Assembly: GCA_032433595.1 (NCBI GenBank)
Contig: JASWJB010000160.1
Coordinates: 1 to 64,000 of the forward strand
Reading direction: 5' to 3'
Origin: Conoideocrella luteorostrata
Taxonomy: Eukaryota > Ascomycota > Sordariomycetes > Hypocreales > Clavicipitaceae
DNA length: 64,000 nt
The translations under genes were made by a program, and so were the position numbers. Of this stretch, positions 1-10,614 are shown piece after piece. The notes beneath the pieces were generated by a model. It was given only the letters and a program-made list of their open reading frames with translations, had not been told where the DNA came from and did no database searches. Each line of letters starts with the position of its first letter. The stretch's first letter is position 1.

Positions 1-2721
1 AATTGATGTTATAGTAGCTAATATGCGACCTGATTCTTTCTACCTGTTCTCATAGGACCACTACAGTCAGACAAATGCGCAAAGACCGACGGGGGCAAAA
101 ATGGCGTCAAGCTCATGTGGGACGGAATCTGGATCGAGATTGTATGGTGATCCTTCTGGTTTACTCACACGCCGACGAGCCTCATACCATGGATCTTCGA
201 GACATTCTCTCATACTTGCAAATCGGTAATAGTCAAGATTGAAGGCACATTGACGGAGACTTGGAGCTGCACGCGGCTCTATTTCGCTGGCTGGTCGCGA
301 CCTTGACGTCGTTCTACCCCATCGCCGAAGCGCACCGTGTAATCGCTCGGGATGAGAACGGGAATCACGACAACGCTTAATCTACTCCGAAAAAAAAAAA
401 AAAAAAACCTATAGCCACGCAGCGGATCACAGTGTCTTTCCACCGGCGAAAGTATTCGCTTCGGATAGGAAAACGCGAGAATAAATGCGACTGCTACTTT
501 TGCTGTAATGCCCGCGCTGAGGCGATGCTGAGGACCACCAGTACTCCATCGCTCTCGCGAATCACAACGGACTCAAGACAAAGTTGGTCGGTCAACGCAA
601 GACAAGTTCTGACCGATGATGGAAGCGTGGCTGGCGGAGATCAAGTGGACGGAGATCCTACGAAGAAGGGTTTGGAGTTACTTTGCAAAGCCGATGGAGC
701 GACATACCTAGCACATCACATCTACAATGGTTTGCTACCTCCGGGTCAACGTCGCACAGGTCTTGAACATGTCAATTCCGCTAGGCGAAGTGAATGATGA
801 CTATTGTTACTATATCTGTGAAGGATCTCAATGCTGTGATCGGACAGCTCGACAGCTTCCTCCCCTTCGCCATTCGCATCATCTCGGTGATTTTGTTTAT
901 TGCGCTGGTCTCGAAATTCGCTCATGCGGGGCTCATGTCTGCTGGAAGTGCTGGGCGCTGCAGACGACGGGGCCTGTGATCGATTCGCTAATTTGTGCAT
1001 GCATCGCGGAAAGAGCAACATGGCCGGCCACCGACCCCAAAGAGCAGAAGACTAGCGAACAACAGCGGGGTGGGAAATTTGTCGTGATCGCACTAGTAAC
1101 AAGTCATTAGTTCATTGGAGTTACATCCAACTTGTTTACAATGGATTGACTGATTTCGATCATGATATTATGAAACTCTCCCTAGTCTGGGAATACCCAG
1201 CTAAACATTGTCTTCAGCTTATCTGCATCCACGCTTGGGTGGCCACGTGACCTTGTCCGCACTTGCTTGTATGCTTGACGAGGGATTCTAACACAAAGGG
1301 TTTCGATATGACTACCCTTTCCAAGCTGACAGTCAGTGCAGAGAATGTTCATCGGTTTATTGAGAGGTGTCTTGCGCAGATCCGCTCCGCTGAGAGCAGA
1401 GTAATCCTGATATCCAAGTTTCTAGCCCCCTTTTGCGCTACATTTTAGAGATTACTTGCTAAAATTCATACAAGAAAAGCCCTCTTGCAGCTGTATTTCA
1501 TCGAATTCAGATTTAACGCGCTGGGGCTTGGAAGAGCCACCAATGAGTACAATGAGACTAACAATACCCTCCTTGGCCATGGTCAATATAAGTCCGTTCT
1601 CATTGTTCGTAAACCTTAAGCCCTAGAATATACCTGCATTGATGTGTTAAAAGAAGAAGGATGATAATTTTCTCTATCTAGGAAAGGTCTTGTGGCCTTA
1701 AGGAGGGTTTTATAGAGGCAACTCAGGTATGCCCGAACCCTCTGGCCGCTCATTACACCAATACCGTGTCTAGAGCACTGATTATGTCACAGGAGATATA
1801 AACCCTAAGGAAGGGTCGTGAATAAAATACGAAACGTAGCCTCTGGCTACCAATTTTTGGTCTGACAGATTCAGTGGCTCGAGCAGACTCAGTCATCTTT
1901 TGTGGTTCCCAGGCAGGGCAACTTCTCTCTCAACAACAATCCCGGGTAACACCTACACTTCACCTGTGTGTAAGACCAGTAGGATGGGAGGATCGCGATG
2001 GAAAATGTACCAAAATGTTCTGCCGATCGTATTTCCATGTGACGCAAAAAGACTTGCCGGTATTGAGTGGGCAATGAGTTTGCAGCAGCCGCAGATACGT
2101 CCTCGCGGAAGCCTGATCTGTGAGAAATTGGCGACACAGTTTAACCATACTGATTTCTGCTCCAGCAATTCACTACAGGTAATTTAATGGTTTAGTTAGC
2201 TTCTCCTGCTAGTAGTCGCGTCTTCCTAATCGACGCACCAACGGGCCAGCGCTCGTTAGTGACTTTGCCGCATCGGTGCTGAAGTATGAGTCTATGCTGA
2301 GTTTAGTGCAACTATCACGCTGAATGGTTTTATTCTCTTCTCAAGTCTGCTGTCACGCGATCACTTTCCCCGGAATACCAAATATTTTTGGGCTGAAACC
2401 CTGTGCAGCAGTCAATGGTCCTGATAGCATATTGTTTGACCAGCGCCTAGTCTAATGTCAAGTGGTCCTTGGGAAACGTCTATAGAAGCTAGCTACAGAC
2501 CTTGTAATAGGTCTTAATGACCAAATCCTGGATTTTATAACGTGTTACTTGGAAATACACACACCATAACGGCACAAGACACAACAATTTGGATAACAGC
2601 TAGGTTAGAGCAATCCGGACCGATGCACGTAAGGCCGGCTTCTTGTCCAAGAAAGGAAGTGAAACGAGTGTATTTTCCCCCCTTGATGTTTTTGAATTAA
2701 GAGTGACATGATACGAATGTC
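1..2721. other. No supportable gene; left-edge non-coding stretch
   Basis: I see only short, mutually overlapping open frames without recognisable motifs or convincing splice-linked exons. An 18-base poly-A run lies at 390-407. The stretch at about 600-1110 stays open in more than one frame but matches nothing I recognise, so a decayed gene is possible but unsupported. Confidence 0.5.
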
Positions 2722-4422
2722 CTAACAGTGCCGTAATCGGCCGATGATGTTTGTAGAAAGCGTTTTGAGACCTTTACGCATGTCATCACCCAGTTGAGAC
2801 AAAGTTTCCGCCGAGAAAGGCGTTGACACAAGACTATAATTGTCTTCAACTATCCCGCAATTGCCTGCTGACAATCCGGCGCCCACACCCAATGATCCTT
2901 GGTCTCCTTTCAGTGAGTTCTTAAGCTGGGGCGAAAGCTGATTGACTAATCTCTGTACGCCGTGTAGCTCACCGAGAACAAGCTGAGCAATTGTGCGCCA
3001 GTGAGTAGCTTCATCGAGTAGCGTGTTTGCATGACTCGGTACTTTAACTTGTCCCTTGCTGTATGCAATCATGTGTTTTCCCGATCGGGCCGTGCCATTG
3101 CCTTCTTTTACATGCATTGGTCCGGTGTTGCATAGCCGTTTATCTACCGTAGTATTATACCGTTCTAGTACCTTGAGTATAAGTATAGAAATAATGATAA
3201 GCAGCAGGTTATCATTTTTGCATGAAGAGCACACGAGTATATCGCTAATAACGTCAAGAATTTGCTTATTTTTGGTGATTGTGGCCTGAGCCAAGTCAAT
3301 ATCGGCCTTATCAGTTACCACCGTTTTGTTGCAGCATGAAGAGAGCATTTTCAATAGATCAAGGGCTCGCAGTACACACGCGCATGTAGATGTAGGAGTG
3401 CTATGGTTGAGCATTATTGTTGAAGGCATGGCTGTCGGGGCTTGTAAATCAGTCGTGGCAATTGAGGAAAGTCTGGATATTGCCGAAGGTGAAGTTATTT
3501 CTGAGTTCGCAGTAAACAAGTCGGCAGATGAGGCACTGTCAACTTTCGGTGTCTCCATGGGTATGAATAACGACCCCAAATCATTGGTTGTGTGGTTGAA
3601 ACTCATAGGAGAATCCAGAATAGTATCGTTAATAGATGTCATGACAAAGTTCATGTCGTCAATATCATTTGGAGCGAAACTCCCCAGACCATCGACGAAA
3701 TCGGACATCCCATCCATGTCGAATAATTCGTGTTCAAAATAGGAGTCAGGCACGTTTTCTGACATTATGGAAATTGGTGTAGTCATGGCCGGCGATGTAC
3801 CACGCCGCTGGGGTGGATCCTTGATGTTGCCTTTAGTCGAGATGCTGGGAGGACGCAATATCTCGGCCGATGGCACAGTGAGCTTGAGAGAGGATTCCAC
3901 CGCCTGGCGAGTTCCAGGACGACTGATTTGCGTATATTTGTCGTTATTTTCTGACGTGAGAGAAGTAGAGACTATTGATCCCGGCGGCGTCATGTTTAGA
4001 AACAAGCTGTCGCTAGTCGTTTTACATGAGTTGGTAGAATGGGGAACTTCGTCTGTCAATGACGCAGAGACGTTGGGAGATGCGCAAGAATTCATGTGAG
4101 AGTCTTCGCTGCCATTAACCGAAGTGTCTTTTTTGGAGTTGGAGTTTGTCGCTGCGGTGCCGGGGGTAATTCGCTTCCGCCCTGGACGCTTGACAAAGGA
4201 ATATTTGCATTCAATGCCGCGCGACTTGCATTTCGAGCAGGAAGGTTTCTCCTTGGGACACTTAATCTTGGACATGGCGCAGGACTGACAGCTATCTCTG
4301 AGCTTGAGGTTGTGCCTCATGCCGCCGCTTCGGCTCTTCGGTGATGCGGCCTCATTGGGGCTCACTCTCCAGCGGTCTTCACCCCGGTCCATGCCGCATA
4401 TGATTTCTGCGACGTCTGGCAT
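2722..4422 (-). CDS. AflR-like Zn2Cys6 transcription factor (paralogue 1)
   Basis: A 566-aa single-exon regulator. A canonical C6 zinc cluster sits at residues 45-72 with AflR-type spacing (Cys 45, 48, 55, 62, 65, 72), followed by a basic KRPGRKR linker. The middle is a long Ser/Thr/Pro-rich stretch with acidic patches. The C-terminal part carries the AflR-family domain, including a QLVLGELHGVQRLVNQLS helix near residues 475-495. This architecture is that of pathway activators for aflatoxin-, geodin- and monodictyphenone-type clusters. It is clearly paralogous to the factor at 42269-43744, sharing the zinc cluster and the C-terminal helix, while the middle diverges. Translation could start at Met1, Met11 or Met35; all keep the zinc cluster. 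It lies at the far left edge of the biosynthetic genes, separated from them by 2.85 kb. Regulation of this cluster is inferred from position and family. Confidence 0.9.
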   Translation of the reverse strand: MPDVAEIICGMDRGEDRWRVSPNEAASPKSRSGGMRHNLKLRDSCQSCAMSKIKCPKEKPSCSKCKSRGIECKYSFVKRPGRKRITPGTAATNSNSKKDTSVNGSEDSHMNSCASPNVSASLTDEVPHSTNSCKTTSDSLFLNMTPPGSIVSTSLTSENNDKYTQISRPGTRQAVESSLKLTVPSAEILRPPSISTKGNIKDPPQRRGTSPAMTTPISIMSENVPDSYFEHELFDMDGMSDFVDGLGSFAPNDIDDMNFVMTSINDTILDSPMSFNHTTNDLGSLFIPMETPKVDSASSADLFTANSEITSPSAISRLSSIATTDLQAPTAMPSTIMLNHSTPTSTCACVLRALDLLKMLSSCCNKTVVTDKADIDLAQATITKNKQILDVISDILVCSSCKNDNLLLIIISILILKVLERYNTTVDKRLCNTGPMHVKEGNGTARSGKHMIAYSKGQVKVPSHANTLLDEATHWRTIAQLVLGELHGVQRLVNQLSPQLKNSLKGDQGSLGVGAGLSAGNCGIVEDNYSLVSTPFSAETLSQLGDDMRKGLKTLSTNIIGRLRHC

Positions 4423-7276
4423 TCCTCCCTTGTTTCGGCTTCATGTGCCCTTTCTCCTGCAAGATGGGTACTGGTTTTGTCCCCTCGTTGTGGTTTTGAG
4501 CTTTGATCAGCAAAGAACACAATTACGTTGCTGCACTAGACGAAGCGTGCAGCGAAAATAATAAAATAAACAAGACAGGTTGAGACGTGCTGATAAGTGA
4601 AATTCGCCGTCTCCGTCTGATTGGGCAGCGGCCATAATCAGATATCCTTGTGCCGAGTGGAACTTCTTCGTCGCGCCTGCGTCATATCTGTGTCGTAGAC
4701 TCCAGTATTCTACAATGTGCAATCCAATCAATGCATTGCAGCAATCAAAAGGCGGAATGGCATTCAGCCGAATTGCATGTACGATTAAAAATCTCTTTGT
4801 CCATCCCCGGGATACTGGTCCGTCTCACACGTGTATCCAGGTTACCCGCCACTTCCGTGCTGATGGCTGCTTTGAGGACTGAGCCATTAGGAAATGGCCG
4901 ATACAGTCTTCCTCAATCGCAACGCTGATCTGTTGCCAAGGTACATGACGCCCGGTTCGGGAGAAGACGCATTTGACTCCGACCGGCATCTTGACACAAA
5001 AATGATGCAGGTAAGCAGAGGCATTATTAATCCATGAAGCCATAGTTCGCCGTGTAGGATCGGGCTTCGCTTAGTCCTGTCCAATCATCTTGAGCGGTCT
5101 AGATAACGCCAAGGTCTTGTCCCACCACGAGAGCCGCAATCTCTGTCCAACAAGAGGCACTGGAGATAAGAAATTCAATCTCAACTGCTGTTTTTTTGTA
5201 CCATATTCAATTTCCCCGGCGCGTTCCCTCATCAATCGCAGGACGAACAAATGCTAACGACTGATATGCACGAATATCAACGCGAACAGTTATTGCTTGC
5301 ACGCTTGCTGCGTAAGATTTGGAAGCATGAACAAAACTTAGCACAGCATCGCAGTGACTGGGTGTCTGCAGTGCCAATGTATCTCTCCAATAGTCGTAAA
5401 TGAGCTAGGACAGTAAAAATGGATCATATGTATTTGCTGAGTCTGTTCTGCGGTACCAGCTCGAATCTAATCAACAATGTTTGTACAACAAATCTCATGC
5501 GGGACACTTGTCATGCCGTCTAAGCGGTAGTTGACCGAAATGCCAGACAGCTTTTCTTCCCGCTACTTTGTTCACTTTGATTTCCCTCATTGCTAAATAG
5601 GCAAACGCCGAGGGAGGCTGGTCGTCAGCACAGCGGAGACGGAATTCCTACCACCTCGCCAATCGGACACCTTGGTTCAAGCTTCCCCGGAAGCTGGTAG
5701 GCGGGTTCGCCTCGATACTCCGCAAAACGGCTTCTAGGCGCTTACTCTCTTCAGCCGTGTATTACGCAGCCCCAGCTTTTATTCGTTGTGGACCACCAAC
5801 TGCACATATGCTTATCGCCCCTACAAGACAAGCAACGCAGTGTAACCACCGTAGGCCGTTACTGGAAGGTAGCCAGTATCTCTCCGGTGCTTGCAGTAGA
5901 ATGCTGTTCTTAATTTGACACATATTTATACCTGAATTTCCTCTCTAGATTGCGTTTATCTGGGGTTTCAGTTAGATCATCCTGGATTTGTTGGGTTCGA
6001 TAGTTTTCTATAATCCCTGTTCATCCGCTCTGGAAGGATGCTGTAGCTTCAATGTCAGATATAGCCAAGCACTGAGGGCTTACATCTACCCTGGCAGCTG
6101 AATCCCACTAGTATCCGGTCCTGCTATTGTGGTAAGAAATAAAGCCCTTCTAGTTCTCTGGAATATCCGGTGATGCCGAGGTTCTGATAGAACTTTGTTG
6201 AGTGTCACAGAATTCTCCTCATGAAGTGTGACACGAGTTGTTTTTACCAGGTCTCTAGAAGCTACAAGATATCTCCTCTGCACGAAACGACTTTCCACAC
6301 TTAGCAGAAGCAAAAGTTGAAGTTACCACGAAAGAAAATAGAGTTGCATTATGATGCGATAGATATAACCCGAGAACGGGTGTTTGGGTGGGTCGCGACC
6401 TTGAATAAAAGCAGTAGCAAGGCAGCAGGGTTGAAAGTATCGTTGAAGTGTATGTAGCCAAAGAGCCTAGATTTGTCTGACAGTCTTCAACCACTTGGCT
6501 ATTGAGTAAACGTGGAGACCTACTAATTGTATCACTTAGAGTTCCGAACGGTCCAATTGATGTACTGTGGGGTTAGTCAACCAATACAACCGAGAAATTA
6601 TTCGCCGCTTATATACTATGATAACAGAAGTCCTCGTGCTTCATTCTTTACAAAGAGCTACTACATGACCGTCGCCGGGTTTTAGCCGGTGCAAGTGTCA
6701 CTGGAAATTACCAGAAAAAAAGGGCCAAAAGCGGGTACAATTGGCCCGGCTACATTACCCTGACCGGTCAGAATTCTAGGACATGCAGTAAGTATAATTA
6801 TGGCTTATACTATTCAACAAGAGCCGCTGCGGGGATTAGAGAGCCAGCTTATGCCCCAGTGGAGATAGTGTAAGAAGCATCATCCAGCATCGTCAATCAC
6901 AAGGAGCGATCCCGCATGTATGTATCTTTGCCAGAAGCTGGAAATTTGGGTACATTTTCCTATTCCCCTTCTTCTTCTCTGTCTCTTCTCTGTATCTCCC
7001 GTCTAGACTACTAGATTAATTAGCAATGTTTTCAACTAAAAAAATAGTATTTCTGTCCTTCGCGTTATGTATGTTGTCTATGTTTAGCCACTCATCTATT
7101 GAACTACGGGGCGTAATAGGGCATAGCCACGTAAGTCGCGTTACGATGGTGCAATACGCTGATAGTTTTATTCAGAGTAAAGTGCATATTGTTTGAATGG
7201 TTTGTGATTGTGATTTTCCAAATTCCTGAATGAGTAAAATCGTAACCTCTATCTTTGTCATTGCTGACGTGACGCG
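4423..7276. other. 2.85-kb intergenic stretch without a recognised gene
   Basis: Only short open frames occur on both strands (for example around 4825-5084 and 6086-6494). None has a recognisable domain or joins into a longer model. It separates the left AflR-like gene from the first tailoring gene and contains GC-rich patches around 5600-5770. A relic or a non-coding transcript cannot be excluded. Confidence 0.5.
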
Positions 7277-8290
7277 TTATGCATTCTCTAACCCAACAAG
7301 CTTGAGCGAGTCTTCCCAGAGACGTGCCTCCTCCTTTGCATCATAAGTCTGTTTCACAAATCCAACGCCAAAGACTTGCCCATCGTCTTCGCCTCGCTGC
7401 GCTTCTTTGCAATCCTCAAGATACTTGCCACCCTTATTCTCCCACTCTTTAGCTACGGCTGCCCAAACTGTTGTGGCAGCGCCTTGCTGCGGAGATTTCA
7501 TGATTTTGAGAACATAGGGGTTGGTCAAAATCGCATTTAAGGCTTCCTGAGGTAAGTTGCGGGAAATATTCGTATTAACTGCACCAGGATGTAGACTCGT
7601 GGCATGTAGTCCTTGCGCGCCATAAAGACGCTCAATATGGTTGGCTAGATATACAGCAGCAAGTTTGGAGTAGTTATAAGCATCTTCATGGGAGTACTGT
7701 CCCTTCTCGAAATTGTAGTTGTCGCTTGCGGGGAGAGCACCAGCCCGCTGAGCAGAGGAAGATACTACAACAACGCGGGAATGGAAGCCCGGGCTCACGC
7801 TTGACAATAGAGGTTGTTTTAATAGCTGGAAGAGAAGAAAGAATCCCAGATAGTTGCTGGAGAAATGGCCCTCGATGCCATCTTCAGTGAGTGTATGCTC
7901 TGGGATGCCCATAATTCCGGCGCTGTTGATAAGGATATTGACTCGGCCGTTCGTAGTAGATAGGATCCGCTCTGCGCCAGCTCGGATACTCTTAAACGAG
8001 TCAAGATCCAGCTGAACTAGTGACACTCGACCAGGCTCTAAAATTCCGGCCAGACTCTTGTTGCCCTTCTCTAAGTCGCGGGCAAGGAGGATTAGAGTGG
8101 CCCCAGTGGTGGACAGAGCCCGAGAAGTCTCGAGCCCGATGCCGGACGTGGCTCCCGCAATGACGATGACTTTACCGACCAGTTTGCCTCTGACACCCTC
8201 ATCTTCAATGATCTGGAGAGCGGTTGGTCTTGCGTCTCCGGCACCTTGGGGGTCGAGAAAGGAAGCAGCGTAGCGATCTGAGGAGCTCAT
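7277..8290 (-). CDS. Short-chain dehydrogenase/reductase, WW-oxidoreductase-like
   Basis: A 337-aa single-exon NAD(P)-dependent SDR. The nucleotide-binding glycine motif appears as AGATSGIG near residues 45-52 (usual first residue Thr, here Ala). The INSAG motif, a conserved Ser in VVVSSSAQ, and the catalytic YxxxK as YNYSK follow in the expected order, then the HPGAVNT loop. Length and the insert before HPG fit the fungal WW-domain-oxidoreductase/retinol-dehydrogenase-like group. Its N-terminal extension of about 35 residues is typical. It is divergent from the Zn2Cys6 gene at 8673, sharing a 0.4-kb intergenic region. In tetrahydroxanthone clusters an SDR of this kind reduces the dihydroxanthone ketone or enone. 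That role is inferred here; the SDR assignment itself is secure. Confidence 0.9.
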   Translation of the reverse strand: MSSSDRYAASFLDPQGAGDARPTALQIIEDEGVRGKLVGKVIVIAGATSGIGLETSRALSTTGATLILLARDLEKGNKSLAGILEPGRVSLVQLDLDSFKSIRAGAERILSTTNGRVNILINSAGIMGIPEHTLTEDGIEGHFSSNYLGFFLLFQLLKQPLLSSVSPGFHSRVVVVSSSAQRAGALPASDNYNFEKGQYSHEDAYNYSKLAAVYLANHIERLYGAQGLHATSLHPGAVNTNISRNLPQEALNAILTNPYVLKIMKSPQQGAATTVWAAVAKEWENKGGKYLEDCKEAQRGEDDGQVFGVGFVKQTYDAKEEARLWEDSLKLVGLENA

Positions 8291-8485
8291 GCTGGACGAT
8301 AGGTAATGGTAGGCTGAAATGGATAAAGGCTGTCTCGAATTGTGACGTTTCGATCAATTTGCGATGAACGACCATTGGAGTTGTCCTTCTTCATATTTAT
8401 ACCAACTCTTAGCAATTTGCTTTCCAGCCAACTTTAGCTACTTTGTCATCATCTCATGCAATCGGCGGGTGGAGCGGCGGAGAAG

Positions 8486-8529
8486 GCGGCCGCATATGAG
8501 CTCCGCTAAAGTCCGCAATATGCGGCCGC
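8486..8529. repeat. Perfect 12-bp inverted repeat containing two NotI-type octamers
   Basis: The left arm GCGGCCGCATAT at 8486-8497 is the exact reverse complement of ATATGCGGCCGC at 8518-8529, with a 20-bp spacer. It could be a hairpin or a dimeric protein site in the divergent promoter. Confidence 0.85.
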
Positions 8530-8567
8530 ATGTGCGCACTTCTTGCCCCTCTTCCTGCCTTTTCACT

Positions 8568-8627
8568 CGCCTGTCCGCCCGCCTGTCCGCCCGCCTGTTC
8601 ACCCGCCTGTTCACCCGCCTGTTCACC
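8568..8627. repeat. Five 12-bp tandem units in the leader of the Zn2Cys6 gene
   Basis: Five consecutive 12-mers follow CGCCTGTYCRCC: two with CCG and three with TCA in the variable part, plus degenerate flanking units. The array lies 45-105 bp upstream of the start codon. Confidence 0.85.
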
Positions 8628-8672
8628 CGCCTCTCCCGTCACATGCTTCTCCCCTCACCCGCAAGGAGTTGA

Positions 8673-10436
8673 ATGACCATGCAGACACCTAATCATGAAT
8701 TGAGCATCGAGCTGGCGTCGCAGGCCTGCCAGTCTTGCCGGGCGCGCAAGAGGAAATGCGACAAGACACTTCCTAGCTGCGCCTCCTGCACCAAGTAAGG
8801 AAGCACAGGGGTCGCACTATTCTGCATAGCGTCAGCTTCAGCCGCTGACGACAGGAACAGACATGACAGAACTTGTGAATATTTGGCACCAGGGACTTCC
8901 GGTGACTTGGCCACTTCTTGGGATCAAGCCCGTGAATGGTATGCCACTCCTCCAGAGGAAGAACAGTCAGAAGTGCAGATTGTTGTCGACTTCCCGACCA
9001 TCATGTTTCTTGACCCCGGCTTGCTACACCATGGCCAAATTGACACACCAGCCCCTGGGCTGACCATTCCACGACATGTACTGCATCAATTGGGCAATCT
9101 AGATGAAATGCGACATACTGCAGGGAGGTTCTTTGGTCATGTTCATAACTGGATGCCCTTTATCTCAAAAAAGCGGTTCTACGATCTGTATCTTCAACCC
9201 TCATTCCACGGTCGGCCTGATGTAGTTCTATTACTGCTGGCGATCAAGCTTATTACTACCTTCCCATTACCTGGGTCGGGCTCTCCACGGACATCCTTGT
9301 ATCATGCGATTAAACATTTCTATTTGGAGGCTGAGAATGCTTTCTCTATTCTAGTGTTGCAAGCAGCCCTGCTTATATCGCTTTACGAACTAGGGCACGG
9401 CATTTACCCAGCTGCTTACCTGTCAATTGGGACATGCTCAAGGTATGCCTATGCATTAGGCATTAATGCCAGCCGAACAGTCCCAACCAGGAAAGTTCTC
9501 ACATTGGTAGAGGTCGAAGAGCGGAGAAGAGTCTGGTGGGCTATCATCATTTTGGACCGGTTCGTTGCAACTATCGGCCCGACTTTTTTCTAGGTGCTAA
9601 CAAAGGGGAAGCTTCGTGAGTATTGGCTGCCCAGGGCGGCCATTTGCCACTGCCAACCCACAGTTGGATGATCTACTACCGGTGGATGATGATTCATGGG
9701 ACAAGGGCGTAAGCAATTTGGCTACTTCCTCCCTACTCTGCTCTTCTTTAGTTTCCGCATTGCAACGTTGCTGATGTGCAAAGCAGATTGTGCGGTCCAA
9801 TGATGTCTCAGACCTGTCATCTCCAATGACGGGGCATATGAGCAAATTTGCCCTTCTTTGTCAGGCTGCCAGGCTTCTGGGTCATGTTCTCCATCAATTT
9901 TCAAACGGCTCCAATATTGACGATGAAGTATTGGCGCAGCTCGATCGCACCCTACAATCGATGCTCCATGCTGCCTTGGATATCGACAGCCCAGATTATG
10001 ACCAAATCACCTTTATCTACAGGTCTGTACTCCTGTCTTCCGATCTACTCGTCCATACTTTAATGCCTGATACAGTGCTCTGGTCGCTCTTTACACGCCC
10101 TGGCTATCCCCACCCAACCAGGCGAACGAACTCGATGGCAACCGCGTCCAACGGGCGAAAGCAGTCTTGCAACAGATAACGGAACGAGTCAATGCGAACC
10201 TGATTGAGCGCCAATGCTTTATGGGTCGGGACCCGGAAGATATGTCTCCTTGGGGTCTATTCTTTGCCTACACCATCTGCGGAGCTCATATGCGGTCGAA
10301 AAGAAAGGCGCCGCATGCAGTTGAAGTGATAAAGAGTCTACGTGATGGCCTTTTGGCCGTTGATACGAGATGGAAAGTCGGGGGTGTTTATTTACGGCTG
10401 TTGGAGGCGCAAGAAGCCATTTATTTGGGGCCCTGA
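8673..10436 (+). CDS. Zn2Cys6 transcription factor with fungal-specific TF domain
   Basis: A five-exon model: 8673-8794, 8855-9559, 9612-9708, 9787-10022, 10076-10436, giving 506 aa. The introns (60, 52, 78 and 53 bp) have GT-AG ends; intron 2 uses GTTCGT and a clear GCTAAC branch point. The N-terminus has the zinc cluster ACQSCRARKRKCDKTLPSC followed by ASC, completed across intron 1. The middle region matches the fungal-specific transcription factor domain, including a VEERRRVWW element and the restored LDRFVSIGCPGRPFA element across intron 2. It is unlike the two AflR-type factors, so it is a second class of regulator in the cluster. It could act on the cluster or on specific tailoring genes. 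Without the splicing, exon 2 would run into a stop at 9591-9593, which supports the intron. Confidence 0.85.
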
Positions 10437-10614
10437 GTGGAGTGTATTCTCAAACACATGTCAGCCCTATATTCTTATGCCTCTATCTATGTCTCTATCC
10501 ATCTATATGAACCATACGAACCATATGAGCCCGAACGCTTACGACCGCCAAATCAAGACACTAAACAGTGTAACTCCAACTAAATACGTATAAAGAGGGT
10601 CTCAATAGGACCAT

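Larger units (their letters stand above)
8291..8672. promoter_or_regulatory. Divergent promoter of the SDR and the Zn2Cys6 factor
   Basis: A 382-bp region between two divergent start codons. It contains a perfect 12-bp inverted repeat and a 12-bp-period tandem array (listed separately). An open frame from the ATG at 8364 ends with TGA at 8670-8672, directly abutting the factor's ATG at 8673. This could be an upstream ORF in the leader, if the leader is that long. Confidence 0.6.

Noticed and set aside
432..1110. Overlapping frames of 121 and 127 codons near the left edge
   Set aside because: No motif, no signal peptide and no splice-linked extension; the frames overlap and their compositions are atypical.
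4825..5084. Two overlapping minus-strand frames
   Set aside because: I could not link them to any family or to flanking exons; probably chance.
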